DNA of 64,000 bases, taken from contig JAJPGW010000005.1 in the NCBI GenBank assembly GCA_021325575.1, positions 1-64,000 of the forward strand, in the 5' to 3' direction. The stretch comes from Gammaproteobacteria bacterium (GTDB lineage Bacteria > Pseudomonadota > Gammaproteobacteria > DSM-16500). The notes beneath the pieces were generated by a model, which saw only the letters and a program-made list of their open reading frames with translations, searched no databases and was not told where the DNA came from. The position numbers and the translations under genes were made by a program. Shown piece by piece: positions 17,982-27,523 of this stretch; within the stretch, counting starts at the first letter, position 1; every line of letters starts with the position of its first letter.

Positions 17982-20900
17982 CGCGCTGGAGCACCCGTAT
18001 CACTCGATGATCCCGCTTTTTCCCAAATCGGATTATCCCAGGAACCTGTAATCCGATATTGATAAGAAGTAGTCTTAGAATGCGAGGTCGCTTGATTCCA
18101 GAGTTGTCCAACCGCCCACGCCGCAACGCCTGCAATCGGTGTTGCGACCACACTCACTGCAGCCGGCAATAATGCAGACGTCACAAATGTTGTGATGCCT
18201 AAACGTAAATTAAAATCTTTATCTTCAAGTCCAATTCGGCCGGCGATATCCACAATCGCAACCGGGCCATCAAATCGCATATCGTTGGTATACGCATTGC
18301 CAGAATCAATTTTAAATGTCGCTTTCATGGAATCAAAATTGTAACCTTCCCGCACCATGTCGGTTGAACCCGGCGCAAATATCGCGCGCGGAATGGTTTG
18401 CAAACTGAAAATGGATAACATTTTGCCGATATCCAATTTCGCTTGCGTTGATTGACTTAAATTCACTACCCTGCCATGGCCCAAATTAATAGACACGGCA
18501 CCGGAGAGACCCGCCAATGTCATTTTAAAAGGCGCATCGGGCCAAGTTAAATCAAATTGCGCGGTCGCATCATTTGCAATAAGAGAGGAAGCATTCGCTC
18601 CCCACATCGCCAGCAATTCAGACAAATTGCCTGTGGTGAGATTTCCTTTCAAATGCGTTGTCGAATGCGAACCGTTGCCTGTCCAAGTGCCGGATGCATT
18701 GATGGTCGAAGAATTCTGGTTCAATCGCAATTCGCGAATTTGCAATCCATTCAACTGATGATTTGTCAAAAGCGTCACATGGCCTAATCGCAACGTATTA
18801 TATTTTACATCATTCGCTGAAATATCGAGACTCGGCAAATCGCCTGGATTGATGGGTTCTCCATTATTGCTTTCAGAAAGAATGATATGATCAAAATGAC
18901 CTTGAACAGCTGAGACATCTGCTGGCACAGTAATGTCCCCTGCGATCTCTGGACTAGTGATTTTTATACCCCATTTTTCATTTTGCTTCGAAATCTGAAT
19001 CACAGGATGCGTGAGGTTTTGACCAAAAAGATGAATCACGTTCGCATCAATATTAAAACTGCGGAATTGCTCCATGCTAATAGGCGAAGTTGACCCCTTA
19101 GTAGGTTTTTCTTTTTTAGAAAGTATTTTTAAATACGGTTGAAAATCACTCCAGCTCAATTCATCAAATTGAGCAGTAACAACAAAACCGGGTTGTGAAG
19201 GTAAAACCGCATTGCCACTGCCAATTCGAAATTCACCGCTTTGAAACGCCATTTCTTTGTCATCATTTTGCAGAAAACTTAATGCAGCCGACAATAAATT
19301 TTTATAATTGAAGCGAGCAATGACCGTATTGTGATTCACGGATAAATTAACCGTCGTTTGACTTTCTTCATCCGCTTTTTTTCCATAGGCTTTTGGTAAG
19401 TTAACCGTTAAACCTTTTAAATTCGATTGCAACTTCATAACGGTAGGTTGCGTTGCTTCGCGAGAAAATAAATCGAGCTCCGCCTGATACTGAAAATTTC
19501 CCTCAATGTATTGTGATAAAGAAAAATTAAGCCAATTACCCAGAGCCGTAGCATCCATGGAACTTTGAATCTCTGCTTTAACAAAGGATGTTATTTTGTT
19601 TACATGCACTGTCGCAATATCCAGTGTTGCGGGTTGATCGAATAATTTACCCTGCAGATTTTTAGCATCCAATGAATTTTCAGTAAAATGCATGAGCCCT
19701 CGCAACTCATTCATCGTGACATGCCAACTTGGCATATTCAATTGCACATCGGCAAAGGTAATGTCACCTTGAACCGTGGTTTTATCAGTATCGGCGAGCG
19801 GAATACTTAAATCCAATTTGAGTTGCAGAGGACCGGTCAAATCAAGTCCTTCGAAATTTTCTCCGATGGATTTTTCCAACGGACTGTGCGTCAAAAAATT
19901 CACGCCACGACTCGCATCCATTTGCGAAAATCCCTGAACAGTCACGACTTGCGGTTTATCTTTTCCGATATAGGGAATAGTGGCATGGACCAAACTCAAA
20001 GGGATTCCAAGAATTTCACCCGAGTTGATATCCGCACTCATCGCACTTTTTGTGAAATTCAATTCACCAGCCATATTGCGGATCATCGGCCAATCATCGG
20101 CAAATTGGAAATCCAGATTTTTCACAAGACCGCTAATCACAAAAGTACCTGGCGCTGTATCAAAAGGAAAATCAGGCAGACGACCTTGTACCACAGCGCG
20201 TCCCGCTTCAAGCTGGCCTGCTAAAAACGCTGAACGCAGCCATTTCACTAGTTTCGGATCAAATGTTTTCAGCGGCAGATAATTTGAAACATGGGCAGCA
20301 TTGGTCATGCTAAATGCGGCTGATAAATCAATTGTTCCTGCACCATTCACAGGAAATGTCATGACCATGGCCCCATGCGTTTTGAGATCAGCATTGGCAG
20401 CTTCCAGATTTTTTATGTTTAATAACCAATTCCCTTTAGCATCTTTTTCAAAATTAATTTGTCCCATCAATTCATCGAACGATAAGGGATTAGCAAACAC
20501 AGAGTTATATTCGAGACGAATTTGATGACTTGCTAAATTCAAATCACCATGCTGACCATTCCATTCAAAAATACCACTGGCATTATTAATACTCGGGAAT
20601 TTTTGATAAGCGTCAACGCTTAAATTTTTAAAATGCAAACTTAATGCGATTTTAGTGGGATCAGAAAGCCCGCTCTCCGGAAAATTGATTTTAATATTCT
20701 GCAACTCGCCTTGCGGTTGAATGTCAGAAAGCTTTTTTTGGAGATCATCCGATATGAACCCTGCAAAATCTGCCATCATTTGTGCATCAACCAAATTTAA
20801 ATAATCGAGATTAAGGCTCGTGATTTTTGGACTGCCATCGGGATTTTTCGCAACTACCACTTTAAAAAAATTGGTGGGCCAAAGATGATCTGGCAAATCC

Positions 20901-21874
20901 AATAAAATATCTTCGCCAGCGAACGTGTCCTGATCTTTTTCATGTTTCCAACCAACATGACCACTTAAACGAGGAATTTGAAAATTATTTTTTGTCGTCT
21001 CTGAGTACAATTCAATATCATAAAATTGAAACTGACTTTGTATTACCTGGAATTGATTATCACTCCAATCCGCCCAGATTTTTGCACTCCCTAAGCCATC
21101 GGTGATTTGAAATTTTTGCCAAGGATGATCTTTCAACCATTGTGACAATGAAATACCTTCTAAATACAAATACAGATTGGCTGAAATATGCGGAAAATCC
21201 ATCACGTTGCCCTGCCAATCCAGCGCCACTTTGATATTGGTTGGAATTTCCTGATTCAGTGTCGCACTACCCGATAAATGATGACTGTCAGAAGAATTTT
21301 TTAAATTTAATCGCTTAATGGAAATTAACGCGTTTTCTTTCGATGGAAATTGATACGTGACATCAATATTATCCAAAATCAAATTCGGCTGAGTAAAAAT
21401 CCAGCCTAAAATATCATTAAAATTGGCCGATGAATGAGTGGCGTTATCGGTGATTGCAAACGTTTTTAATTCTTCGACGTGAAATTGGTTTTCTGCCTGT
21501 TGCGTGATCGTGAGATGTGCGCCATTGACTTCGATCATTTCGGTAATCGGGCGCCAGGTCAATAAACTTTTAAAAATTTCGAGATTTATGCGAATTTCTT
21601 GAATGGAAAATTTGGGTTTACTGGTTTTTTTATCAAGGAATGTCACCCCCCGAAAATCCAGTTCCGGCTCGATGATATTCCAACTAATTCCGACATGATC
21701 GATTTTGACAGGAACTTCCAACACCTCACTGGACCACTTTTCAAAATCGGGCAAATGATCATTCATGAACGGCGTTAACAAATGGCCGACACTAATCAGC
21801 AATGCCATGAAGATGACTAGCCCTGCAACTAAATAGCCTAAGCGGGTAAAAATAGTGGTTAACCGGCTTGTCAC
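17978..21874 (-). CDS. yhdP: YhdP, AsmA-like phospholipid transport protein
   Basis: This 1298-aa protein is close to E. coli YhdP (1266 aa). One N-terminal transmembrane helix (LGYLVAGLVIFMALLISVG, residues ~12-30) is followed by a long beta-rich periplasmic domain of the AsmA/TIGR02099 type. Recognisable parts are the N-terminal VPVKIDHVGISWNIIEPEL and the C-terminal block LGIEDKDFNLRLG-like segment with DMRFDGPVAIVDIAGRIGLEDKD. The family forms a bridge that carries phospholipids from the inner to the outer membrane. Its position directly after rng in the mreBCD-rng-yhdP order is conserved in gammaproteobacteria. Its 3' end overlaps the end of the MMPL gene by 4 bases. Confidence 0.93.
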   Translation of the reverse strand: MTSRLTTIFTRLGYLVAGLVIFMALLISVGHLLTPFMNDHLPDFEKWSSEVLEVPVKIDHVGISWNIIEPELDFRGVTFLDKKTSKPKFSIQEIRINLEIFKSLLTWRPITEMIEVNGAHLTITQQAENQFHVEELKTFAITDNATHSSANFNDILGWIFTQPNLILDNIDVTYQFPSKENALISIKRLNLKNSSDSHHLSGSATLNQEIPTNIKVALDWQGNVMDFPHISANLYLYLEGISLSQWLKDHPWQKFQITDGLGSAKIWADWSDNQFQVIQSQFQFYDIELYSETTKNNFQIPRLSGHVGWKHEKDQDTFAGEDILLDLPDHLWPTNFFKVVVAKNPDGSPKITSLNLDYLNLVDAQMMADFAGFISDDLQKKLSDIQPQGELQNIKINFPESGLSDPTKIALSLHFKNLSVDAYQKFPSINNASGIFEWNGQHGDLNLASHQIRLEYNSVFANPLSFDELMGQINFEKDAKGNWLLNIKNLEAANADLKTHGAMVMTFPVNGAGTIDLSAAFSMTNAAHVSNYLPLKTFDPKLVKWLRSAFLAGQLEAGRAVVQGRLPDFPFDTAPGTFVISGLVKNLDFQFADDWPMIRNMAGELNFTKSAMSADINSGEILGIPLSLVHATIPYIGKDKPQVVTVQGFSQMDASRGVNFLTHSPLEKSIGENFEGLDLTGPLQLKLDLSIPLADTDKTTVQGDITFADVQLNMPSWHVTMNELRGLMHFTENSLDAKNLQGKLFDQPATLDIATVHVNKITSFVKAEIQSSMDATALGNWLNFSLSQYIEGNFQYQAELDLFSREATQPTVMKLQSNLKGLTVNLPKAYGKKADEESQTTVNLSVNHNTVIARFNYKNLLSAALSFLQNDDKEMAFQSGEFRIGSGNAVLPSQPGFVVTAQFDELSWSDFQPYLKILSKKEKPTKGSTSPISMEQFRSFNIDANVIHLFGQNLTHPVIQISKQNEKWGIKITSPEIAGDITVPADVSAVQGHFDHIILSESNNGEPINPGDLPSLDISANDVKYNTLRLGHVTLLTNHQLNGLQIRELRLNQNSSTINASGTWTGNGSHSTTHLKGNLTTGNLSELLAMWGANASSLIANDATAQFDLTWPDAPFKMTLAGLSGAVSINLGHGRVVNLSQSTQAKLDIGKMLSIFSLQTIPRAIFAPGSTDMVREGYNFDSMKATFKIDSGNAYTNDMRFDGPVAIVDIAGRIGLEDKDFNLRLGITTFVTSALLPAAVSVVATPIAGVAAWAVGQLWNQATSHSKTTSYQYRITGSWDNPIWEKAGSSSDTGAPAR

Positions 21875-21889
21875 AATCCTGTCCTTGTT

Positions 21890-23323
21890 CTACTTATTTT
21901 GTCCTGGCAATACGTCAAATTGTTCTTGTCCATAAGACGTCTCAACTTTCAATTCGATCGGTTTATTCCATTTTGTTGTTAATTCTTCTAATAATGCCGA
22001 TTCTTCTGCTTTTAAATATTCTATCACGGGGGAAGCTGCTCGCACTAAAAATCCAGGCCAATCAAATAACTGGTTGGATCTTTTTAACTCGCGAATAATT
22101 TCATAGCCCATGGTCGTTAGGGATTTGATTGAACCCCGTCGACGACAGGTTGGGCAAGAAATGCACAAAGTGCGCTCGAGACTTTCGCGGTCACGTTTGC
22201 GGGTCATTTGGACTAGACCTAAGCGGGATAATTCGCTGATTTCTGTGCGAACGGGGTCTTTTTCCAATGCGCTTGATAACGCTTGTAAGACTGCCGTTTT
22301 GTGCGTTTCTTCCTGCATATCAATAAAATCAATAATAATGATACCGCCGATATTGCGTAAACGAAGTTGACGGGCGATGGTTTCCACCGCTTCGAGATTC
22401 GTTTTAAAAATGGTTTGTTCCAGATTATCGCGGCCTAAAAAAGAACCGGTATTCACATCAATGGTCGTCATCGCCTCCGTTTGATCGAAGACAATATAGC
22501 CGCCTGATTTTAAATTCACTTTAGGTTCGAGGGCTTCTTGCAATTCTTTTTCGACGGAAAAAATATCAAAGAGCGGCCGTTCTTCAGCATAAAATTCAAT
22601 GCGATCCGTGAAAAATGGCAAATATTTTTTGGCAAAGTCTTTCATTTGTGTTGCAGCCATTTCATTATCCACGCGGATGCGTTCAACATCGCAACCGGCA
22701 TGATCGCGTAATACGCGCAATAAAATAGAGGGTTCAACATAAACGCGCTCGCCAGTTTTTGCACTGCGCATGCGCTCGCTGATTTCTTGCCACAAAGAAT
22801 CAAGATATTGCTGGTCTTTCAGAATTTCACTTTCTGCGATATGTTCTGCAACGGTTCGGAAAATATAGCCGCCCACTTGCGACGATTTCAATAATGCAAG
22901 CATTCGCGCGCGCTCTTTTTCATCTGTAATTTTTTGAGAAATATTTATTTCAAAATTACCGGGTGTAAAAACCAAATAGCGCGAAGGCAGAGTAAACTGA
23001 GTGGTCACGCGCGGACCTTTGGTGCCCAGCGGATCTTTATAAACTTGAACAAAAAGATCTTGGCCCACTTGAACAACATCGCGAATATCTTTTGCTTGAT
23101 CGGACACATCGCTCACATGCAAAAAGGCTGCGCGTTCCTCGCCGATATCGATAAAAGCCGCTTGAATGCCTGGAACAACTCGTGTAACGCGGCCCTTGTA
23201 GATATTTCCAATTTCAGACTGACGAAAATTACGTTCCACGATAATTTCTTGCAGAATTTTATTTTCTAAAATGGCGATGCGAATTTCTTTCGGTAAGACA
23301 TTTATAAAAAATTCTTCAGGCAT
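21890..23323 (-). CDS. rng: Ribonuclease G
   Basis: This 477-aa endoribonuclease (E. coli RNase G is 489 aa) matures 16S rRNA and trims mRNAs. An S1 RNA-binding domain covers residues ~38-125 (GNIYKGRVTRVVPGIQAAFIDIG). The DNase I-like catalytic centre is marked by VDVNTGSF-type sequence (TTIDVNTGSFLGRDN) and IIIDFIDMQEE. The zinc-link CxxC is CPTC near residue 400, but the usual CPxCxGxG reads CPTCRRRG, so the first Gly is replaced. It sits 2 bases after mreD. The cell-shape genes and rng are commonly one operon. Start ATG at 23323 matches the family N-terminus. Confidence 0.95.
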   Translation of the reverse strand: MPEEFFINVLPKEIRIAILENKILQEIIVERNFRQSEIGNIYKGRVTRVVPGIQAAFIDIGEERAAFLHVSDVSDQAKDIRDVVQVGQDLFVQVYKDPLGTKGPRVTTQFTLPSRYLVFTPGNFEINISQKITDEKERARMLALLKSSQVGGYIFRTVAEHIAESEILKDQQYLDSLWQEISERMRSAKTGERVYVEPSILLRVLRDHAGCDVERIRVDNEMAATQMKDFAKKYLPFFTDRIEFYAEERPLFDIFSVEKELQEALEPKVNLKSGGYIVFDQTEAMTTIDVNTGSFLGRDNLEQTIFKTNLEAVETIARQLRLRNIGGIIIIDFIDMQEETHKTAVLQALSSALEKDPVRTEISELSRLGLVQMTRKRDRESLERTLCISCPTCRRRGSIKSLTTMGYEIIRELKRSNQLFDWPGFLVRAASPVIEYLKAEESALLEELTTKWNKPIELKVETSYGQEQFDVLPGQNK

Positions 23324-23325
23324 GG

Positions 23326-23808
23326 CTAGCCTACTTTGAAGCGGCGGCGATAACTTTGGAGAACGCTATAAACCCACGGCCAAACAATCATGCTAGTCGC
23401 TGATGCGGACCAATAAAGATAATTGCGTGGCACTTCACCCTGAAATCCTTGCACGCAATAAAGGATAAATTGATAAATCAAAGTAAAAAGAAAAATCATG
23501 AGCCCTTGCTGCAACAATGAAAACATACGTAGGCGCGATTGCATGCGCGCTACTAAATAAATCACAATCGTCATGGCGAGCGCATGTTCGCCGAGTAACG
23601 TACCATTTAACACATCGAGAATAATGCCTGAAAACCAAGCTAAACCGACGTTTACATAATAAGGCGTTTCCATAGTCCAATAAATAATGATCAACAACAC
23701 CCAAGCAGGACGCAACCACACGGTCCAGGCAGGCATTGGCAACATCGTTAACATCAGGGCCAACAAAAAAGTGAGCGCGATCATAAAAATCGTATTGGAG
23801 TTAGCCAT
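23326..23808 (-). CDS. mreD: Rod-shape determining protein MreD
   Basis: This 160-aa inner-membrane protein has five to six hydrophobic helices (IFMIALTFLLALMLTMLPMP, WVLLIIIYWTMETPYYVNVG, GLAWFSGIILDVLNGTLLGE, ALAMTIVIYLVARM, LMIFLFTLIYQFILY). The GIILDVLNGTLLGEHAL segment is the family signature. MreD belongs to the elongasome, which directs lateral peptidoglycan synthesis with MreB and MreC. The start overlaps the mreC stop by 8 bases, and rng follows after 2 bases. Confidence 0.93.
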   Translation of the reverse strand: MANSNTIFMIALTFLLALMLTMLPMPAWTVWLRPAWVLLIIIYWTMETPYYVNVGLAWFSGIILDVLNGTLLGEHALAMTIVIYLVARMQSRLRMFSLLQQGLMIFLFTLIYQFILYCVQGFQGEVPRNYLYWSASATSMIVWPWVYSVLQSYRRRFKVG

Positions 23809-24820
23809 TTATTTTCGATACTCCTGATTTTTTTTCAGCAGATTTTTTTTCGGAGGATTTTTTTTCGGAGGATTTTTTTTCTGAAGAATTTGTTGTTGAT
23901 TTATTTTCTTCAGGTTTTGTCTCATCCGATTTATTTTCTGCAGATTTATTTTCGACAGCTTTATTCTCATCGGTTGCTACGGCTTTTTTATCCAATAACC
24001 GCTTGTTCGGCCAAACCAACAATACTTCGCGCGCACGATCCAGTTCAGCACTCGGTTCAACAGTGATGACAGCAAATTGCAAGCTAGGATCTTTTGAAAC
24101 ATCCGTCACAACACCTAATGGGTAACCTTCAGGAAAATGTTCTCCGAGTCCTGATGTCACGATGACATCGTTTTTTCTGACATCCGATGTCAAGGGAATA
24201 TTCACGAGACGCAATTTGCCGGTGAAATTATCGCCCATGGCGATGGCTCTTAAACCATTACGTGCGATTTGCGCGGGTACGCCGCTATGCGGATCATTCA
24301 CTAACAATACACGGCTAGTCAATAAACCGACCTGGATCACCTTCCCCATCACGCCATTGGCATCCAAGACTGGTTGTCCCACGAATACATTGTCACGACT
24401 GCCTTTATCGACGATTACCTGATGAACAAACGGATCCGAATCAATTGCCATCAGTTGCGCAATCAAGACTTTTCCTTGGACCTGAGCGGAAGATCGCATC
24501 AGCGCTTTCAACTGACTATTTTCGGATTCCACTGCTAGAAGTCGTTGCACTTGCGATTTTAATAATAGTTCGCGCGAACGCAGTTCATGATTTTCTTTGA
24601 TGAGGGCATCTTGGGTCGTAACAATTTTCGCAATTTTTCCCGTCCATTGCACGGGCATACTCACCATGTATTGTACGGGTGTCAGCGCAACAGTCAGGGT
24701 GTGACGAATTTGCGGGATCGAAGAACCCCGCGTATCGAAAATCATTAATGCAACCGAAATCACAATCAGGACAAGAGCACGTAATCCTGCTTGTGAATCT
24801 TTGGTAAAGATCGTTTTAAT
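23801..24820 (-). CDS. mreC: Rod-shape determining protein MreC, ATT start
   Basis: MreC is a bitopic periplasmic scaffold of the elongasome. The core (residues ~20-270) has a transmembrane helix, a coiled coil (LIKENHELRSRELLLKSQ), and beta domains with VIVDKGSRDNVFVGQPVLD and SGLGEHFPEGYPLGVV. The first ATG or GTG (24763) would cut off the family N-terminus. The frame stays open upstream and reads IKTIFTKDSQAGLRALVLI from an ATT at 24820, matching the normal MreC start MK-x-IF. A GAGG ribosome binding site lies 7 bases before that ATT, and no ATG, GTG or TTG exists there. I therefore annotate an ATT start (339 aa). The C-terminus carries a ~60-residue Lys/Ser/Glu-rich tail with repeated SSEKK units, absent from typical MreC. 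Confidence 0.9.
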   Translation of the reverse strand: MKTIFTKDSQAGLRALVLIVISVALMIFDTRGSSIPQIRHTLTVALTPVQYMVSMPVQWTGKIAKIVTTQDALIKENHELRSRELLLKSQVQRLLAVESENSQLKALMRSSAQVQGKVLIAQLMAIDSDPFVHQVIVDKGSRDNVFVGQPVLDANGVMGKVIQVGLLTSRVLLVNDPHSGVPAQIARNGLRAIAMGDNFTGKLRLVNIPLTSDVRKNDVIVTSGLGEHFPEGYPLGVVTDVSKDPSLQFAVITVEPSAELDRAREVLLVWPNKRLLDKKAVATDENKAVENKSAENKSDETKPEENKSTTNSSEKKSSEKKSSEKKSAEKKSGVSKING

Positions 24821-24838
24821 AGTGTTACCTCACTCGGC

Positions 24839-25903
<1,065 letters not shown>

Positions 25904-26002
25904 TTAGATTCTGAGTAATAGCTAAATTCTAAAGGATAAATGGCAAACCTGCTAGGGCGAAATGCGATTATCGTGGTTGAGGTGAATGAAAACCTACACG
26001 AA

Positions 26003-26023
26003 GGTCCTGTGAATAACAGGACC
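26003..26023 (-). terminator. Hairpin after the glycine-zipper gene, possible terminator
   Basis: GGTCCTGT (26003-26010) and ACAGGACC (26016-26023) form a perfect 8-bp stem with a 5-base loop. It lies 17 bases past the stop of the 26041-26496 gene on the reverse strand. Only a weak T-rich stretch follows, so termination is likely but not certain. Confidence 0.55.
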
Positions 26024-26040
26024 CTGTGAAAAAGCTTGCC

Positions 26041-26496
26041 TTATGCTTGTCTAAAGCCAGTATTAGATACGGGTCTTTCTTCCATTTGAACAGGTCCAGC
26101 AGCCTTTAATTCATCTTGAACTTTTTTGGCACTGTAGATTCCCGCTCCTAAGCCCACTGCTGCTCCCAATACACCACCAGCTATTGTCCCAGTCGCTACG
26201 ACACCAGCATATGCTGTAACAGCTCCTCCTACGCCAGCAGAACCTGCTTTTCCCATGATCTTCATGCATTTGCTAGTAGAACATCGGGATGGACAAATGG
26301 GTGTTGGATTCGATGGTTCAGGTATCTCATCTATTTCTTCATAAGTTGGATCTGAAGCGCTAGACGGACAGCATTTTTCTTTGGCGACACCAATGCTACC
26401 ACCGATTAATGCTCCTCCTATCCACGTACCTATCGCGCCAACCAGACCGATAACAGGCACTGCACAACCAGGATCACAATTTGGTATAGGTATCAT
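26041..26496 (-). CDS. Cysteine-rich double glycine-zipper protein, unknown function
   Basis: This 151-aa protein has an unusual composition. Two hydrophobic segments rich in small residues resemble membrane-inserting glycine zippers: VIGLVGAIGTWIGGALIGGS (residues ~14-33) and TIAGGVLGAAVGLGAGIYSA (~104-123). Between them lies a polar, Pro-rich, Cys-rich loop (KEKCCPSSAS...CPSRCSTSKCMK). There are eight Cys in all, including two in the N-terminal NCDPGCAVPV. No cleavable signal peptide is evident. GGAGG lies 5 bases before the ATG at 26496, an excellent ribosome binding site. A 31-aa peptide gene precedes it by 12 bases. Glycine-zipper proteins are often pore-forming or outer-membrane lipoprotein-like; a small-peptide or bacteriocin-like system is one possibility, purely by appearance. 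Confidence 0.65.
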   Translation of the reverse strand: MIPIPNCDPGCAVPVIGLVGAIGTWIGGALIGGSIGVAKEKCCPSSASDPTYEEIDEIPEPSNPTPICPSRCSTSKCMKIMGKAGSAGVGGAVTAYAGVVATGTIAGGVLGAAVGLGAGIYSAKKVQDELKAAGPVQMEERPVSNTGFRQA

Positions 26497-26508
26497 TGTT
26501 CCTCCATT

Positions 26509-26604
26509 TTACATCCCGCTAAGTGCAAATGGGGCAAATGAAAATGGTACTGATATCCAATAACCTATTGATGCCCCTGTATTAAACGCTCTTCTTAATG
26601 CCAT
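26509..26604 (-). CDS. 31-residue hydrophobic peptide gene
   Basis: A very short frame (MALRRAFNTGASIGYWISVP then a hydrophobic Phe/Ala/Leu end) has a GAGG ribosome binding site 8 bases before the ATG at 26604. Two Arg near the N-terminus followed by a hydrophobic, aromatic segment give it the look of a small membrane peptide. It ends 12 bases before the start of the Cys-rich glycine-zipper gene on the same strand, so they are likely co-transcribed. No homologue is known to me. It may be a leader or bacteriocin-like peptide, or a translation-coupling frame without its own function. Confidence 0.5.
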   Translation of the reverse strand: MALRRAFNTGASIGYWISVPFSFAPFALSGM

Positions 26605-26886
26605 ATGCTTATCCTCTTTTTGCTTATTAAAAATTTATAAAATATTGTCTTGACCTACTAAGTAGGAAAAATAAAAACGATTGATTTAATTAAAGTATTT
26701 TTAGCCTTAAAGGCTAAGAAGGAAGAGATTTAAGAGGGAAAAAGACGAACAACGAATAGCAGAGCTTGCTAAAGCGCTTTTCGTAGATAAAAATGTCTGG
26801 TTGATTGAAGTTTTCATAGCAAATAATATTAACATTAATTCATTTGGTGCGCAAATTTTTTTCGGAATTTAATCTATACACCCCTA
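26605..26886. other. Intergenic stretch with palindromes and a startless frame
   Basis: This holds CCTACTAAGTAGG near 26655 and TTAGCCTT-A-AAGGCTAA near 26700, both palindromes that could be operators or part of a terminator. On the forward strand a frame without ATG (RIAELAKALFVDKNVWLIEV and on, ~26720-26870) reads protein-like and may be a decayed gene fragment. No toxin partner for the antitoxin at 26887-27129 is visible here. Confidence 0.4.
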
Positions 26887-27129
26887 TCAAACGTTTGCAT
26901 CATCATCTAAGCCGTCCTGGCCAAACTCACCGTCCCAGGCGACCATTTCTTTTCGTACGCCCTCATTTGCTTCCAGCTCTTTAGCGCAGAAATAAATACC
27001 GTTCTCTCTGGCAATTATTTCTTTTTCTAAAATAGCCGCTACCACCTTATTACGCTCTATCACTGGAATAACAGATTTCATTCTCACAACCAATTGATCG
27101 GGCAAAAAAACCATTATTTTGACTGTCAT
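26887..27129 (-). CDS. Ribbon-helix-helix antitoxin-like protein, no visible toxin
   Basis: This 80-aa protein starts MTVKIMVFLPDQLVVRMKSV, a beta strand plus helix typical of CopG/MazE-type ribbon-helix-helix DNA binders (family pattern xVxLPDxLxxR). It continues with a helix NKVVAAILEKEII, and its C-terminus reads EMVAWDGEFGQDGLDDDANV, similar to the toxin-wrapping tail of MazE-like antitoxins (EMxEWxxxxxDGL). The ATG at 27129 has a GAGGAG ribosome binding site; the open frame to 27162 has none. No toxin gene follows downstream, and the RelE/HTH pair lies 34 bases upstream on the same strand. It may be an orphan antitoxin or a third member of that module. Confidence 0.65.
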   Translation of the reverse strand: MTVKIMVFLPDQLVVRMKSVIPVIERNKVVAAILEKEIIARENGIYFCAKELEANEGVRKEMVAWDGEFGQDGLDDDANV

Positions 27130-27163
27130 GATTCTCTCCTCAGCTATTTTATATAAAAACAAG

Positions 27164-27523
27164 CTAAGATCGTTGAATTGATAATTTATACCCTAATGCT
27201 CTTAAAATCAGCCCAAATGTCTCCAATGTCGGATTGCCTTTTTCTGAAAGAATGCAATACAGATTTTGCCTATTCAAATGAGTTTTTTTAGCTAAAAAAC
27301 CCAATCCGCCCCGCGCTTCAGCAACATTGCGTAACGCAACAAGCAAAATTTCAGTATTGCCGTCTTCTTGGTATTCTTCCATTGCGAGCCGAAGATAGGT
27401 ATCCGCTTTCTGAGGTTTTTTAAGAGATTCTATCAGTTCATCATGATAGCTTTTGGTATTTTTTAAGATTTTTGATTTACTAATCGCTTCGCTCCCGTAA
27501 TTCACGCCAATAATATTGAGCAC
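27164..27523 (-). CDS. HTH antitoxin of a RelE/ParE-type module (HigA-like)
   Basis: The protein is up to 119 aa. Its second half has the signature of the addiction-module antidote family: NTEILLVALRNVAEARGGLG, then a helix-turn-helix FLAKKTHLNRQNLYCILSEKG and the end NPTLETFGLILRALGYKLS. The N-terminus is uncertain. The frame opens at 27523 inside the toxin; a GTG at about 27505 is an alternative, and an ATT at about 27502 would overlap the toxin stop. It follows the toxin directly, the toxin-first order of HigBA and similar systems. It should bind the toxin and repress the shared promoter. Confidence 0.82.
   Translation of the reverse strand: MLNIIGVNYGSEAISKSKILKNTKSYHDELIESLKKPQKADTYLRLAMEEYQEDGNTEILLVALRNVAEARGGLGFLAKKTHLNRQNLYCILSEKGNPTLETFGLILRALGYKLSIQRS

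Noticed and set aside
26720-26875. Forward frame RIAELAKALFVDKNVWLIEV and on as a gene
   Set aside because: It has no start codon and no ribosome binding site; at most it is a decayed fragment.
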